64,000 bases of DNA from the NCBI RefSeq assembly GCF_003289955.1, contig NZ_QLZR01000004.1, positions 186,001 through 250,000 of the forward strand. The letters are read 5' to 3'. Under the pieces are notes generated by a model. It searched no databases. It saw only the letters and a list, made by a program, of their open reading frames with translations, and was not told where the DNA came from. The stretch's first letter is position 1. Each line of letters opens with the position of its first letter. This DNA is from Planococcus halotolerans. GTDB taxonomy: Bacteria > Bacillota > Bacilli > Bacillales_A > Planococcaceae. The position numbers were made by a program, and so were the translations under genes. Below are positions 7,753-17,892 of the stretch, piece by piece.

Positions 7753-8667
7753 ATGACCACATTAAATGAAATAGTTGAACAGATTTCTTTAGAAGTAAAA
7801 CAAAATGATGTGGCGGTTGCCGCTGCTGCTGATATGGAAGTTTTGGAAGCGGTTAATATGGCAATTACGCGCAATATAGCCAGTTTCAGTCTTTTCGATG
7901 AAGAAGCCAAGCTCAAGGGGATGATCAGTGAACATTTTCCTCATTTGCTGAATCATCCGAAGGTCAGGCTGGTCAACGTAAAAGGAGCGGTACAAGCTGC
8001 AAATGCCGCAGTGAAATCCGTTTTCGTCAAGGATTCGAATGTTTTGATGAAAGGCCATATTCCAACGGCAGTGCTTCTAAAGGCCGTATTGAATGAAGAT
8101 TATGGTTTGCGGACAGGGAATATCCTGTCCCATGTTGCGGCATTTGAAATTGCCGGTTTTAACAGGCTCATCTTTGTTACGGATGCCGGCATGAATATCA
8201 CGCCTGATCTTATGCAAAAAGCACAGATTATCCGCAATGCTGTCCAAATTGCACGCTCCACAGGCATAGAAATCCCTGTTGTTGCACCTCTTGCCGCAGT
8301 TGAAGTTGTAAATCCTGCAATGCAGGCAACTCTGGATTCTGCAGCTTTGACTGCTATGAACCGGAGAGGGCAAATCACGGATTGTATAGTTGATGGGCCA
8401 TTGGCTTTGGATAATGCAATATCAACCATTGCCGCTGAACATAAAGGCATAATGGGAGCCACAGCTGGAAAAGCGGATATCCTGGTGGTTCCGAACATAG
8501 AAGCAGGCAATATCCTGTATAAATCATTAGTCTATTTCGCAAAAGCGAAAGTCGGAGGAGTCATTGCGGGCGCTAAAGCTCCCATTGTCCTGACTTCACG
8601 GGCAGATAGTGCAGAAAGTAAATTGTTTTCACTAGCATTGGCAATTAAATCATCTGCCATTGAATAA
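7753..8667 (+). CDS. ptb: Phosphate butyryltransferase
   Basis: 304 aa member of the phosphate acetyl/butyryltransferase family. It converts branched or straight short acyl-CoA and phosphate to acyl phosphate and CoA; with Buk this recovers ATP from products of branched-chain keto acid oxidation. Seen in the sequence: the family N-terminus with VAVAAAADMEVLEAV and the C-terminal ILVVPNIEAGNILYKSLVYFA motif common to PTA/PTB enzymes. First gene of the ptb-bcd-buk-lpdV-bkdAA-bkdAB-bkdB operon. RBS GAGGTGA before an ATG. Confidence 0.93.
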   Translation: MTTLNEIVEQISLEVKQNDVAVAAAADMEVLEAVNMAITRNIASFSLFDEEAKLKGMISEHFPHLLNHPKVRLVNVKGAVQAANAAVKSVFVKDSNVLMKGHIPTAVLLKAVLNEDYGLRTGNILSHVAAFEIAGFNRLIFVTDAGMNITPDLMQKAQIIRNAVQIARSTGIEIPVVAPLAAVEVVNPAMQATLDSAALTAMNRRGQITDCIVDGPLALDNAISTIAAEHKGIMGATAGKADILVVPNIEAGNILYKSLVYFAKAKVGGVIAGAKAPIVLTSRADSAESKLFSLALAIKSSAIE

Positions 8668-8687
8668 ATCATTAGGAGGAATTTAAT

Positions 8688-9782
8688 ATGGAAATATTTA
8701 AAAAAATGGAAGAACACGATTACGAGCAATTGGTATTTTGCCAGGACAAAAATTCCGGTTTGAAAGCGATCATCTGCATTCACGATACTACTTTGGGGCC
8801 TGCTCTTGGGGGCACGCGCATGTGGAATTATGAAACAGAAGAAGAAGCGATTGAAGATGCAATCCGCCTTGGACGCGGAATGACATATAAGAATGCTGCA
8901 GCCGGCCTTAATCTTGGCGGCGGTAAAACTGTTATCATCGGAGACCCGTTGAAAGACAAAAACGAAGAAATGTTCCGTGCATTCGGACGTTTCATCCAAG
9001 GATTGAACGGCCGTTATATTACAGCGGAAGATGTAGGAACGACTGTTGCTGATATGGACTTGATCCACGAAGAAACAGATTTCGTAACAGGTATTTCCCC
9101 TGCATTCGGTTCTTCTGGCAATCCATCACCTGTAACAGCTTACGGCTGCTATATCGGTATGAAGGCTGCTGCTCTTGAAGCATTCGGCGATGATTCACTT
9201 GAAGGCAAAACTGTTACTGTCCAGGGCGTAGGGAACGTGGCTTACACATTGTGTGAATATCTGCACAAAGAAGGCGCAAACCTTATCGTTACTGACATCA
9301 ATAAAGATGCAGTTCAGCGCGCAGTTGATAATTTCGGTGCGACAGCTGTTGAACCGAATGATATCTATTCACAGGAAGCTGATATTTTCGCTCCATGTGC
9401 GATGGGTGCAATCATCAATGACGATACTATCCCGCAATTAAAAGTGAAAGTTGTTGCTGGATCAGCAAACAACCAGTTAAAAGAAGAACGCCACGGTGAT
9501 GAACTTGAAGCTCGCGGCATCGTTTATGCTCCTGACTTCGTAATCAATTCCGGAGGTGTAATCAACGTCGCTGATGAACTTTACGGATACAATAACGAAC
9601 GTGCGATGAAGCGTGTGGAAACAATCTACGATAGCATTTCCCGCATCTTCGCAATTTCAAAACGAGATGGCATTCCTAGCTATCAGGCAGCAGACCGCAT
9701 GGCTGAAGAGCGTATCGAACGCGTCCGTAAATCACGCAGCCAATTCCTGCGCAATGAACACAATATCATTAGCAGACGCTAA
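8688..9782 (+). CDS. bcd: Leucine dehydrogenase
   Basis: 364 aa, the usual length for Bacillus leucine dehydrogenase. It reversibly deaminates Leu, Ile and Val with NAD+ to the 2-keto acids used by the downstream dehydrogenase complex. Catalytic Lys residues are K68 (TYKNA) and K80 ([12 protein letters not shown]); the NAD-binding Rossmann motif is VQGVGNVA near residue 177. RBS AGGAGGA before an ATG. Codon use is more biased than in the flanking genes, which suggests high expression. Confidence 0.96.
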   Translation: MEIFKKMEEHDYEQLVFCQDKNSGLKAIICIHDTTLGPALGGTRMWNYETEEEAIEDAIRLGRGMTYKNAAAGLNLGGGKTVIIGDPLKDKNEEMFRAFGRFIQGLNGRYITAEDVGTTVADMDLIHEETDFVTGISPAFGSSGNPSPVTAYGCYIGMKAAALEAFGDDSLEGKTVTVQGVGNVAYTLCEYLHKEGANLIVTDINKDAVQRAVDNFGATAVEPNDIYSQEADIFAPCAMGAIINDDTIPQLKVKVVAGSANNQLKEERHGDELEARGIVYAPDFVINSGGVINVADELYGYNNERAMKRVETIYDSISRIFAISKRDGIPSYQAADRMAEERIERVRKSRSQFLRNEHNIISRR

Positions 9783-9802
9783 TCTGAAATGGAGGGATCG
9801 CT

Positions 9803-10888
9803 TTGCAGGAACAGTCCTATCGCATACTGGTCATAAACCCCGGTTCCACATCAACAAAAATAGGCGTTTTTGACAACGATATTCTGATCATGGAAAAAAC
9901 GATCCGCCATTCAACAGAAGCGATCAATGAATTTCCAACGATCATCGACCAATATGCTTTTCGCAAACAGACCATTTTGGAAGCCTTGGATAAAGAAGGA
10001 ATGAACGTTTCGAAACTCTCCGCTGTCTGTGGGAGAGGAGGATTGCTGCGGCCAATTGAAGGCGGCACGTATGCAGTAAATGAAGCGATGCTGGCGGATC
10101 TTCGAAAAGGGGTTTCCGGTCAGCACGCTTCAAACCTGGGCGGCATCATCGCAAATGAAATTGCCGCTGGACTGAACATCCCAGCGTTTATCGTGGATCC
10201 CGTCGTGGTGGATGAGCTGGACCCGATTGCCAGGATATCAGGCTTTTCCCTGATTGAACGAAAATCGATTTTCCACGCTTTGAATCAGAAGGCGGTAGCC
10301 AGAAGATATGCAAAAGAGAAAGGCCGCCGATATGAAGATCTCCGTCTCATTGTCACTCACATGGGCGGAGGCATTACAGTCGGCGTACACAAAGAAGGCC
10401 GTGTGGTGGAAGTCAATAATGGCTTGCACGGAGATGGGCCTTTCAGCCCTGAGCGGGCCGGTACGGTTCCAGCCGGTGATTTGGTCGAGCTATGCTTTTC
10501 CGGCCAATACTACCGCCATGAAATTATGAAGCGCCTCGTCGGCCAGGGTGGGCTTGTCAGTTATCTGGGCACCAATGATGCCGTGACTGTTGAAAAACGC
10601 ATCCAAAAAGGCGATCGGCAGGCGGAAATGGTCTATGATGCGATGGCTTACCAGGTTGCAAAGGAAATCGGCTCAGCGAGTGCAGTGCTGCAAGGGAAAG
10701 TAGACGCCATTATCCTTACCGGCGGCCTTGCATACGGAAAAGGCTTTGTAAAAGCGATTTCCGACAGAATCAGCTGGATAGCGGATGTAGCAGTCCACCC
10801 GGGTGAAAATGAATTGCAGGCACTTGCTGAAGGTGCAGTCAGAGTATTGAATAATGAAGAAACAGCTAAAATTTATCCAGCTTTATAA
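9803..10888 (+). CDS. buk: Butyrate kinase
   Basis: 361 aa acetokinase-family enzyme that transfers the phosphoryl group of butyryl or branched acyl phosphate to ADP. The N-terminal phosphate motif [12 protein letters not shown] and the adenosine motif [13 protein letters not shown] are present. TTG start with RBS GGAGGGA, 20 bases after bcd. It works with Ptb to make ATP from isobutyryl-, isovaleryl- or 2-methylbutyryl-CoA, or in reverse to feed branched acids into fatty acid priming. Confidence 0.95.
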   Translation: MQEQSYRILVINPGSTSTKIGVFDNDILIMEKTIRHSTEAINEFPTIIDQYAFRKQTILEALDKEGMNVSKLSAVCGRGGLLRPIEGGTYAVNEAMLADLRKGVSGQHASNLGGIIANEIAAGLNIPAFIVDPVVVDELDPIARISGFSLIERKSIFHALNQKAVARRYAKEKGRRYEDLRLIVTHMGGGITVGVHKEGRVVEVNNGLHGDGPFSPERAGTVPAGDLVELCFSGQYYRHEIMKRLVGQGGLVSYLGTNDAVTVEKRIQKGDRQAEMVYDAMAYQVAKEIGSASAVLQGKVDAIILTGGLAYGKGFVKAISDRISWIADVAVHPGENELQALAEGAVRVLNNEETAKIYPAL

Positions 10889-10906
10889 TAGAAGGAGGAC
10901 GCTTAC

Positions 10907-12334
10907 ATGGCACAGAATTATGATGTAGTCATCCTTGGCGGTGGAACCGGCGGTTATGTTGCCGCCATTCGTTCTGCCCAGCTTGGCTTGAAAACCGCTA
11001 TCGTTGAAAAAGGCGATCTTGGCGGAACTTGCCTTCACAAAGGATGTATTCCGAGCAAAGCTTTGCTCCGAAGCGCAGAAGTTTACTCGACAGCGAAGAA
11101 CCATGCTGCTGATTTCGGAGTCAATACTGGAGAAGTCAGCCTTGATTTTTCAAGAGTTCAAGAGCGCAAACAAGGAATCGTCGATCAATTGCACAATGGT
11201 GTAAAAGGATTGATGAAAAAAGGGAAGATTGATGTTTATGAAGGAATCGGCCGTATTTTGGGGCCTTCCATCTTTTCTCCGAATCCTGGCACGATTTCTG
11301 TCGAAATGAATAATGGCGAAGAAAACGAAATGCTGATTCCGAATAACGTCATCATCGCAACCGGATCACGTCCGCGCAGCTTGCCTGGCCTTGAAATTGA
11401 CGGCGAATTCGTTATGAGTTCAGACGAAGCGCTGGCAATGACGGAATTGCCGAAGTCAATACTGATTGTCGGCGGAGGTGTCATCGGCATAGAATGGGCA
11501 TCAATGCTCAACGACTTCGGTGTTGAAGTGACGGTCATCGAATATGCTGACCGCATCATTCCAACTGAGGACAAAGATATTTCAAAAGAAATGCTTAAAT
11601 TATTGAAGAAAAAAGGCATCACTTTTGCTACAAGTGCAAAAGTGATGGCTGATACCCTTGAAAAAGGCGATAACAGCGTTACAATTCAGGCTGAAATCAA
11701 TGGTGAAAACCAGAGTTTCTCTGCTGAAAAAATGCTTGTGTCCGTGGGACGCCAGGCAAATGTTGAAAATATCGGGATTGAAAATACGGACATAATTGTG
11801 GATAAAGGGTTTATTCAAGTGAAAAACACTTTCCAAACAAAAGAGTCCCATATTTACGCAATCGGTGATGTTATCGGCGGCCTGCAATTAGCGCATGTTG
11901 CATCTCATGAAGGTATTACCGCGATTGAACATATTAAAGGCAATAATCCGCATGCCATTGATTATGATAAAGTTTCCCGGTGCATCTACTCAAATCCCGA
12001 AGCAGCAAGCGTGGGCATTACTGAAGAGCAGGCAAAAGAAAAAGGGCATGACGTAAAAGTCGGTAAATTTTCTTTCAAAGCTATCGGTAAAGCGCTTGTT
12101 TATGGTGAAAGTGACGGATTTGTCAAAATCATCGCTGATAAAGAAACAAATGACGTCCTTGGAGTCCATATGATCGGACCGCACGTGACGGATATGATTT
12201 CTGAAGCAGGTCTTGCAATGGTTCTCGATGCTACTCCATGGGAAATTGCAGACACCATCCACCCTCACCCGACATTGTCCGAAGTCATGGGTGAAGCTGC
12301 TCTTGCCGTTGACGGCAACGCAATCCACAGTTAA
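10907..12334 (+). CDS. lpdV: Dihydrolipoyl dehydrogenase E3 of the branched-chain keto acid complex
   Basis: 475 aa flavoprotein. FAD motif VVILGGGTGGYVAA at the N-terminus; redox disulfide C42/C47 in GGTCLHKGCIPSKALL; NAD motif ILIVGGGVIGIEWAS near residue 190; active-site pair in HPHPTLSE at the C-terminus. It reoxidises the lipoyl arm of BkdB. RBS GAAGGAGG. A second, more distant relative begins at 63109. Confidence 0.95.
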   Translation: MAQNYDVVILGGGTGGYVAAIRSAQLGLKTAIVEKGDLGGTCLHKGCIPSKALLRSAEVYSTAKNHAADFGVNTGEVSLDFSRVQERKQGIVDQLHNGVKGLMKKGKIDVYEGIGRILGPSIFSPNPGTISVEMNNGEENEMLIPNNVIIATGSRPRSLPGLEIDGEFVMSSDEALAMTELPKSILIVGGGVIGIEWASMLNDFGVEVTVIEYADRIIPTEDKDISKEMLKLLKKKGITFATSAKVMADTLEKGDNSVTIQAEINGENQSFSAEKMLVSVGRQANVENIGIENTDIIVDKGFIQVKNTFQTKESHIYAIGDVIGGLQLAHVASHEGITAIEHIKGNNPHAIDYDKVSRCIYSNPEAASVGITEEQAKEKGHDVKVGKFSFKAIGKALVYGESDGFVKIIADKETNDVLGVHMIGPHVTDMISEAGLAMVLDATPWEIADTIHPHPTLSEVMGEAALAVDGNAIHS

Positions 12335-12348
12335 AGGAGGAAATTTGA

Positions 12349-13353
12349 ATGTCAGCTAAACACGAAGAAATCGGCTTGTCGAATGATGATGTACTGAAAA
12401 TGTATGAAACGATGCTTATGGCACGCCGTGTCGATGAACGTATGTGGCTTTTGAACCGGGCGGGTAAAATTCCGTTCGTAATTTCGTGCCAGGGACAGGA
12501 AGCGGCACAGGTTGGTGCAGCTTTCGCATTGGACAACGAAAAAGATTATATTGCTCCTTATTACCGCGATATGGGTGTAGTCCTGCATTTCGGCATGACG
12601 CCAAAAGATCTGATGCTTTCCGCATTTGCCAAAGCAGAAGACCCTAACTCCGGCGGCCGCCAGATGCCTGGCCATTTCGGACAGAAGAAAAACCGTATCC
12701 TGACAGGCTCTTCGCCAGTAACAACTCAGCTTCCTCATGCTGTAGGCGTTGCATTGGCCGGGAAAATGAAAAAACAGGATTTCATCACTTTCACAACTCT
12801 TGGTGAAGGTTCATCCAACCAGGGAGATTTTCATGAAGGCATGAACTTTGCGGGCGTCCATAAACTGCCGGTCATCATTATGGTGGAAAACAATAAATAC
12901 GCAATTTCTGTTCCTTTCGAACGCCAGATTGCGAGCAAGAATGTATCAGACCGTGCAATCGGATACGGTATGCCGGGCGTTACAATCGACGGCAATGACC
13001 CGATTGAAGTATACAAACATGTTAAAGAAGCAGCTGATCGCGCTCGCCGCGGAGAAGGGCCAAGTTTGATCGAAACCGTTTCAGAACGTATGACTGCGCA
13101 CTCATCAGATGATGATCACAGACAATACCGTGCGGCAGATGAACTGGCAGAACAAAAAGATAAGGATCCAATTCTTTTATTCGGGGCGTATCTGAAAGAA
13201 AATAACATCCTGAACGATGAGCTTGAAAAAGAAATCAACGACCGCATAATGGTAATTGTAAACGAAGCAACTGACTATGCTGAAAATGCACCTTACGCAG
13301 CGCCTGAAGATGCTATGAAATATGTCTATGCAGAAAAAGGAGGGAACGAATAA
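12349..13353 (+). CDS. bkdAA: Branched-chain 2-oxo acid dehydrogenase E1 alpha
   Basis: 334 aa thiamine diphosphate-binding subunit. The cofactor motif begins GEGSSNQGDFHEG near residue 147 and ends with ENNKYAIS; the phosphorylatable loop HSSDDDHRQYR of the E1 alpha family is present. With BkdAB it decarboxylates the 2-keto acids of Val, Leu and Ile and acylates lipoyl-BkdB. RBS AAAGGAGGA. Its stop codon overlaps the bkdAB start by one base, fitting a 1:1 heterotetramer. Confidence 0.96.
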   Translation: MSAKHEEIGLSNDDVLKMYETMLMARRVDERMWLLNRAGKIPFVISCQGQEAAQVGAAFALDNEKDYIAPYYRDMGVVLHFGMTPKDLMLSAFAKAEDPNSGGRQMPGHFGQKKNRILTGSSPVTTQLPHAVGVALAGKMKKQDFITFTTLGEGSSNQGDFHEGMNFAGVHKLPVIIMVENNKYAISVPFERQIASKNVSDRAIGYGMPGVTIDGNDPIEVYKHVKEAADRARRGEGPSLIETVSERMTAHSSDDDHRQYRAADELAEQKDKDPILLFGAYLKENNILNDELEKEINDRIMVIVNEATDYAENAPYAAPEDAMKYVYAEKGGNE

Positions 13354-14336
13354 TGGCAGTAATGAATTATATTGACGCCATAACGCTCGCCATGAAAGAA
13401 GAGATGGAACGTGACGAGAACGTATTCGTTCTCGGAGAAGACGTCGGTAAAAAAGGCGGCGTCTTCAAAGCGACTGCCGGTCTTTACGATCAATTCGGCG
13501 AAGACCGCGTTCTAGATACACCTCTTGCTGAATCCGCTATTGCCGGTGTTGGAATCGGTGCAGCCATGTATGGCCTTCGTCCGATTGCTGAAATGCAATT
13601 TGCCGATTTCATCATGCCTGCGGTGAACCAGATTATTTCCGAGGCTTCACGCATCCGTTACCGTTCAAACAATGATTGGTCATGTCCGATAGTTTTCCGC
13701 GCTCCATTTGGCGGCGGCGTTCACGGCGCGCTTTACCATTCCCAATCAGTTGAAGCGATATTCGCCAACCAGCCAGGTTTGAAAATTGTCATCCCGTCAA
13801 CACCTTATGATGCAAAAGGTCTTTTGAAAGCGGCGATCCGCGACGATGATCCGGTTATGTTCTTTGAGCATAAACGCGCGTACCGTCTCATCAAAGGTGA
13901 AGTGCCTGAAGACGACTACACGATTGAAATCGGTAAAGCTGACGTGAAACGCGAAGGTGAAGATATCACAGTCATCACTTACGGTTTAGCTGTGCATTTT
14001 GCGTTGCAAGCGGCCGAGCGTCTTGCTGAAGACGGTTATTCTGCACACATTCTTGACCTTCGCACAATTTATCCATTGGATAAAGAAGCTATCATTGAAG
14101 CGGCTAAGAAAACAGGAAAAGTGCTTCTTGTAACTGAAGACAATAAAGAAGGAAGCATCATTGGCGAAGTTGCAGCGATCATTGCTGAAAACTGCCTGTT
14201 CGATCTTGATGCCCCGATTATGCGTCTTGCAGGACCTGATATTCCAGCAATGCCGTATGCTCCGACCATGGAGAAATTCTTCATGATCAACCCGGATAAA
14301 GTTGAAAAAGCAATGCGTGAGCTAGCTGAATACTAA
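13353..14336 (+). CDS. bkdAB: Branched-chain 2-oxo acid dehydrogenase E1 beta
   Basis: 327 aa, transketolase pyrimidine-binding plus C-terminal domains, normal length. Motifs VFVLGEDVGKKGGVF, ESAIAGVGIGAAMYGLRPIAEMQ and FRAPFGGGVHGALYHSQS (catalytic His) are typical of E1 beta. RBS AAAGGAGGG lies inside the end of bkdAA. It is followed by 423 bases of palindromic non-coding DNA before bkdB, whereas these genes are usually adjacent. Confidence 0.96.
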   Translation: MAVMNYIDAITLAMKEEMERDENVFVLGEDVGKKGGVFKATAGLYDQFGEDRVLDTPLAESAIAGVGIGAAMYGLRPIAEMQFADFIMPAVNQIISEASRIRYRSNNDWSCPIVFRAPFGGGVHGALYHSQSVEAIFANQPGLKIVIPSTPYDAKGLLKAAIRDDDPVMFFEHKRAYRLIKGEVPEDDYTIEIGKADVKREGEDITVITYGLAVHFALQAAERLAEDGYSAHILDLRTIYPLDKEAIIEAAKKTGKVLLVTEDNKEGSIIGEVAAIIAENCLFDLDAPIMRLAGPDIPAMPYAPTMEKFFMINPDKVEKAMRELAEY

Positions 14337-14387
14337 AAATTATTTTTAAATATATAGGGTGAAGTAAAGAACCAGTATTATTATGCC

Positions 14388-14477
14388 GCTTCGGCGCTAT
14401 GGACAAGCCTCCCGCAATAAGCCGAGAAGAGCACTCGTCTTATTGCTCCGGCCAGTCCGGAGCCGCGCCTTTGCTGA
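14388..14477. repeat. Long-hairpin repeat in the bkd operon, unit A
   Basis: The stretch contains nested inverted arms: GGCGC ... GCGCC outside, GGAC ... GTCC, then CGCAATAAG ... CTTATTGC around an 11-base loop. The core words ATAAGCCG and CGTCTTAT also occur in the hairpin element at 35602-35761, so the two may belong to one family. No start codon with a ribosome site or coding bias was seen. Confidence 0.55.
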
Positions 14478-14491
14478 GAGAACTCTCTAAA

Positions 14492-14706
14492 GATATGGAG
14501 CAAAACAGCGAATAATTGACCGAAGCTTGCGAGGGCAACTATTTGCGACGAAGCAGCGCAGCGATGCAGGAGCAATATTTTAAATTGGTTCAAACCGAGC
14601 AACCACAAATTAAATTTACGTGCTCCTGCAGTGCTCCGCACTTCGTCGCAAAGACTTAGCCTCGCTAGCGTCGGCTAATGTCTTCGCAGCTGTTTTGCGG
14701 AATATC
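14492..14706. repeat. 215-bp inverted-repeat element inside the bkd operon, unit B
   Basis: Ends GATAT ... ATATC enclose perfect 10-bp arms GCAAAACAGC (14500-14509) and GCTGTTTTGC (14689-14698). Inside are imperfect 29-30 base arms at 14547-14576 and 14621-14649, both running between GCGACGAAG and CAGGAGCA. A further small hairpin lies at 14651-14685 (AAGAC..TAGCC / GGCTA..GTCTT). A near copy of one inner arm stands alone at 40119-40149 upstream of ccdA, so it is dispersed. No U-run follows, so it is not a plain terminator. It fills most of the bkdAB-bkdB gap (14337-14759), in which no gene was seen. Confidence 0.7.
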
Positions 14707-14759
14707 GACTGAATAGAATCATTAATTCAACATATTTATAAGAAAAAGGAGGAATCCCT

Positions 14760-16097
14760 TTGGCTATTGAAAATATTAAGATGCCTCAACTTGGCGAAAG
14801 TGTCACTGAAGGAACGATTGAAAAATGGCTCGTTGCTCCTGGCGACCACGTCAATAAGTATGATGCTCTTGCTGAAGTGAATACTGATAAAGTAACAGCG
14901 GAAGTGCCTTCTTCATTCACAGGAACGATCAAGGAACTGGTTGCTTCAGAAGGCGACACCCTGTCTGTCGGTGAAATTGTCTGCACAATTGAAACTGAAG
15001 GCGGAGATTCAGAACCGGTGGAAGAAGCGAAACCGGCTGCAGATGAAAAAGCCAATGAGATGCCAGCTGCCGGGGCAAAACCGACTGATGGCCTGAAAGG
15101 CGAAAAAGGTTCTTCACAACCGGCTAAGGCCAGTGGTTCAAAAGCGCGTTATTCTCCTGCGGTCATGCGTTTGGCACAGGAAAATGACATCGATTTGACT
15201 CAAGTTGAAGGTTCGGGCAATGAAGGGCGCATCACCCGCAAGGATATTATGGCGCTGATTGAAAGCGGAAATATTCCAAAAGCAGGGGACGCACCAGCAG
15301 CTTCTTCTCAACAGGCTGAGGAAACAACTCAGGAGCAGCCAGCACCTTCTGCTCCTGCACAGAAAGCTCCATCAGCACCGATTCAAAGTGCTCCTGGAGA
15401 TGTAGAAATTCCGGTTACCGGCGTTCGCCGTGCAATTGCTGCAAACATGTTGAAGAGCAAACACGAAGCTCCGCATGCATGGATGATGATTGAAGTCGAT
15501 GTTACGAACCTGGTTCAATACCGCGACTCCATCAAAGGCGATTTCAAGAAAAAAGAAGGATTCAATATCACTTATTTCGCTTTCTTCGTAAAAGCGATCT
15601 CCCAGGCACTGAAAGAATTCCCGATGATGAATTCAATGTGGGCTGGCGATAAGATCATCCAGAAGAAAGACATCAATATTTCAATTGCCGTTGCATCCGA
15701 TAACGCATTGTTCGTCCCGGTCATCAAAGATGCGGATGAAAAATCTGTTAAAGGCATCGGTAAAGAAATCAATGAACTGGCTTTGAAAGCGCGTTCCGGA
15801 AAACTCGGTTCAGCTGAAATGCAGGGCGGCACATTTACAGTCAATAACACAGGTTCATTCGGTTCTGTCCAGTCGATGGGAATCATCAACCATCCACAGG
15901 CGGCGATTGTCCAGGTGGAATCGATTGTTAAACGTCCGATGATCATGGATAACGGTATGATTGCAGCCCGCGACATGGTTAACCTTTGTCTTTCACTTGA
16001 CCATCGTGTGCTTGACGGACTTGTTTGCGGCCAATTCCTTGGACGCGTCAAGGAAATCCTTGAGAACATGTCAAAAGAAAATACTTCTGTGTATTAA
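14760..16097 (+). CDS. bkdB: Branched-chain 2-oxo acid dehydrogenase E2 (dihydrolipoyl acyltransferase)
   Basis: 445 aa. Lipoyl domain 1-76 with the modified Lys at about residue 44 (NTDKVTAE); Pro/Ala/Gln linkers; peripheral subunit-binding domain about 128-166 (SPAVMRLAQENDIDL ... GRITRKDI); catalytic domain to the end with HRVLDG. It is the core of the complex and transfers the branched acyl group to CoA. TTG start with RBS AAGGAGG. It needs read-through of the repeat DNA upstream, or its own promoter, to be made in step with E1. Confidence 0.95.
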   Translation: MAIENIKMPQLGESVTEGTIEKWLVAPGDHVNKYDALAEVNTDKVTAEVPSSFTGTIKELVASEGDTLSVGEIVCTIETEGGDSEPVEEAKPAADEKANEMPAAGAKPTDGLKGEKGSSQPAKASGSKARYSPAVMRLAQENDIDLTQVEGSGNEGRITRKDIMALIESGNIPKAGDAPAASSQQAEETTQEQPAPSAPAQKAPSAPIQSAPGDVEIPVTGVRRAIAANMLKSKHEAPHAWMMIEVDVTNLVQYRDSIKGDFKKKEGFNITYFAFFVKAISQALKEFPMMNSMWAGDKIIQKKDINISIAVASDNALFVPVIKDADEKSVKGIGKEINELALKARSGKLGSAEMQGGTFTVNNTGSFGSVQSMGIINHPQAAIVQVESIVKRPMIMDNGMIAARDMVNLCLSLDHRVLDGLVCGQFLGRVKEILENMSKENTSVY

Positions 16098-16134
16098 GAA
16101 AAAAGCTTGAAGTCTTCGGACTTCAAGCTTTTTT
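16098..16134 (+). terminator. Terminator of the bkd operon
   Basis: Perfect hairpin AAAAAGCTTGAAGTC - TTCG - GACTTCAAGCTTTTT, starting at the bkdB stop and ending in a T-run. Confidence 0.9.
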
Positions 16135-16196
16135 GGCTTTAATAGACCGGAGTTCTCAGGTAAAATGGAGAAGAGATAGATAAGGGAGGGAATATT

Positions 16197-17891
16197 TTGA
16201 CGATCGATTCGATGAAACAAACAGAATTTCCGAAGCATACATACGAAGATTGGCGGCAAGCTGCTGAAAAGGCTATTGGCGGCAAACCTGTTGATCCAAC
16301 ACTTAAAACACAGACGATTGAAGGCGTTGAATTAGAACCCTTATATACGAAAGAAATGCTTGATGCTCTTGGAGAACTTCCAGCTTTTCAGCAGGAAGCT
16401 GTAAGAAGCGGCAAAAAAGAAGCCGGCTGGCTGATAGCACAGGAAGTGCTGTCTGAATCTCCGGAAGATTTTCTGCTGAAAACAAAAGAGGATCTTTTAA
16501 AGGGCAATGATATGGTTGTTTATACGAGTTCACAGGAGTTTATCTGGTCCGACCGGGAGCTTAAACAATTAGCGGAACTTCTTGTCAAACACCCTTTCTA
16601 TTTTAAATTGACCAGCGAAGATACGGATATTTTACGTGTCTTTGATCTTATTGATGAAAAAAATCACGGCCAGTTAAAAGGCGTAATTTTCTCGGAAGAG
16701 GAAGCAACTGCGCCAGGGAAAGTCAGAACACGGTTGGTCGATACGATTCCGGTGCATCATGCAGGGGGCACGATCATCCATGAATTGGGTGTGGCTTTGA
16801 GCATTCTTGCTGAAACCATCAAAGAAGGCAGTTACAAGGAAACAGCTGCGAAGACGTGGATCCGTTTTGCCGTGGATACTCAATTCTTCCAGGAAATCGC
16901 TAAGCTTCGCGCTTTCCGCGGTTTATGGAAAGCTTTCAGTGAAGCGTACGGAGAAGAAGCGGTAAGCATACCTGTTTATACCGAAACCTCTGTCCGTTCC
17001 TATTCGAAACTGGACCCGTATGTCAATCTGCTGCGTGCCGGCAATGCAAGTTTTGCAGCAGTGCTCGGTGGAACGGATGCACATACAGTTCACCCGCATG
17101 ACTTTCTGACGGTGTCACAGCCGTCAAGCCGAAGAATCGCGCGCAATGTCCAGCTGGTCATTAAAGAGGAAAGCCATGCATCACGCGTGCTGGATGCTTC
17201 AGCTGGCTCTTACTTTATCGAACATCTGACAAACGAATATATAGAAGCCTCTTGGAATTACTTCCTTGAAATTGAAGAAGCGGGCGGCTATTCTGAAGTC
17301 ATCAAATCCGGCTGGCTGACCGACGATATTCAAGGGAAATGGCTTGAACGGGAAAAACTTGCAGCAGAACGGAAAATTTCGCTGATCGGCACCAATATTT
17401 ATGCCAATCCGCAAGAAGCTGTAAAAGACCATTCCATCGACAACAGCCATCTGGAATATATTACTGCTAAACGTCTGGCGACACCATTCGAAAAACTTCG
17501 CGCCAAAAGCCGGGAAATCGAATTGAAAGTGGCCATTATACATTTGGGTCCTTTAAAGGATGTTAAGGCGAAATCCGATTTTGTCGAAGGATTATTGGCA
17601 GTCGGAGGGATTGAACCGGAAATCAGTCCCGAGCTGAAGGATGCAGAGTCAGTTAACAAATACCTGGCTGAACACGCATTCGATTATGCAGTGTTGTGCG
17701 GAGCCCCGGAAAAGCTGGAGGCAATCATTCCGGGCATCAGCAGCTCTGCAGTACTGGATGTGGCAGGTAAATATCCAGCAGAGCAAATGGATTCATGGAA
17801 ATCAAATGCTTTGTCCGATGCTGTCTATTCAGGACAGAATATCGTATCGAAGCTGGAACAGATTCTGAACTTAGGAAAGAAGGCGCTTTAA
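16197..17891 (+). CDS. mutA: Methylmalonyl-CoA mutase small subunit
   Basis: 564 aa, non-catalytic partner of MutB in the adenosylcobalamin-dependent isomerisation of (R)-methylmalonyl-CoA to succinyl-CoA. It shows the mutase TIM-barrel fold region ([30 protein letters not shown]-type segments) but lacks the DxHxxG cobalamin motif in its degenerate C-terminal domain, as expected for the beta subunit. TTG start after AAGGGAGGG. One base separates it from mutB. It directly follows the bkd operon, whose valine and isoleucine products lead to propionyl-CoA. Confidence 0.92.
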   Translation: MTIDSMKQTEFPKHTYEDWRQAAEKAIGGKPVDPTLKTQTIEGVELEPLYTKEMLDALGELPAFQQEAVRSGKKEAGWLIAQEVLSESPEDFLLKTKEDLLKGNDMVVYTSSQEFIWSDRELKQLAELLVKHPFYFKLTSEDTDILRVFDLIDEKNHGQLKGVIFSEEEATAPGKVRTRLVDTIPVHHAGGTIIHELGVALSILAETIKEGSYKETAAKTWIRFAVDTQFFQEIAKLRAFRGLWKAFSEAYGEEAVSIPVYTETSVRSYSKLDPYVNLLRAGNASFAAVLGGTDAHTVHPHDFLTVSQPSSRRIARNVQLVIKEESHASRVLDASAGSYFIEHLTNEYIEASWNYFLEIEEAGGYSEVIKSGWLTDDIQGKWLEREKLAAERKISLIGTNIYANPQEAVKDHSIDNSHLEYITAKRLATPFEKLRAKSREIELKVAIIHLGPLKDVKAKSDFVEGLLAVGGIEPEISPELKDAESVNKYLAEHAFDYAVLCGAPEKLEAIIPGISSSAVLDVAGKYPAEQMDSWKSNALSDAVYSGQNIVSKLEQILNLGKKAL

Positions 17892-17892
17892 T

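Noticed and set aside
14381-14641. 86-codon minus-strand frame in the bkdAB-bkdB gap
   Set aside because: It lies within the inverted-repeat DNA, has no ribosome site and no recognisable protein features.
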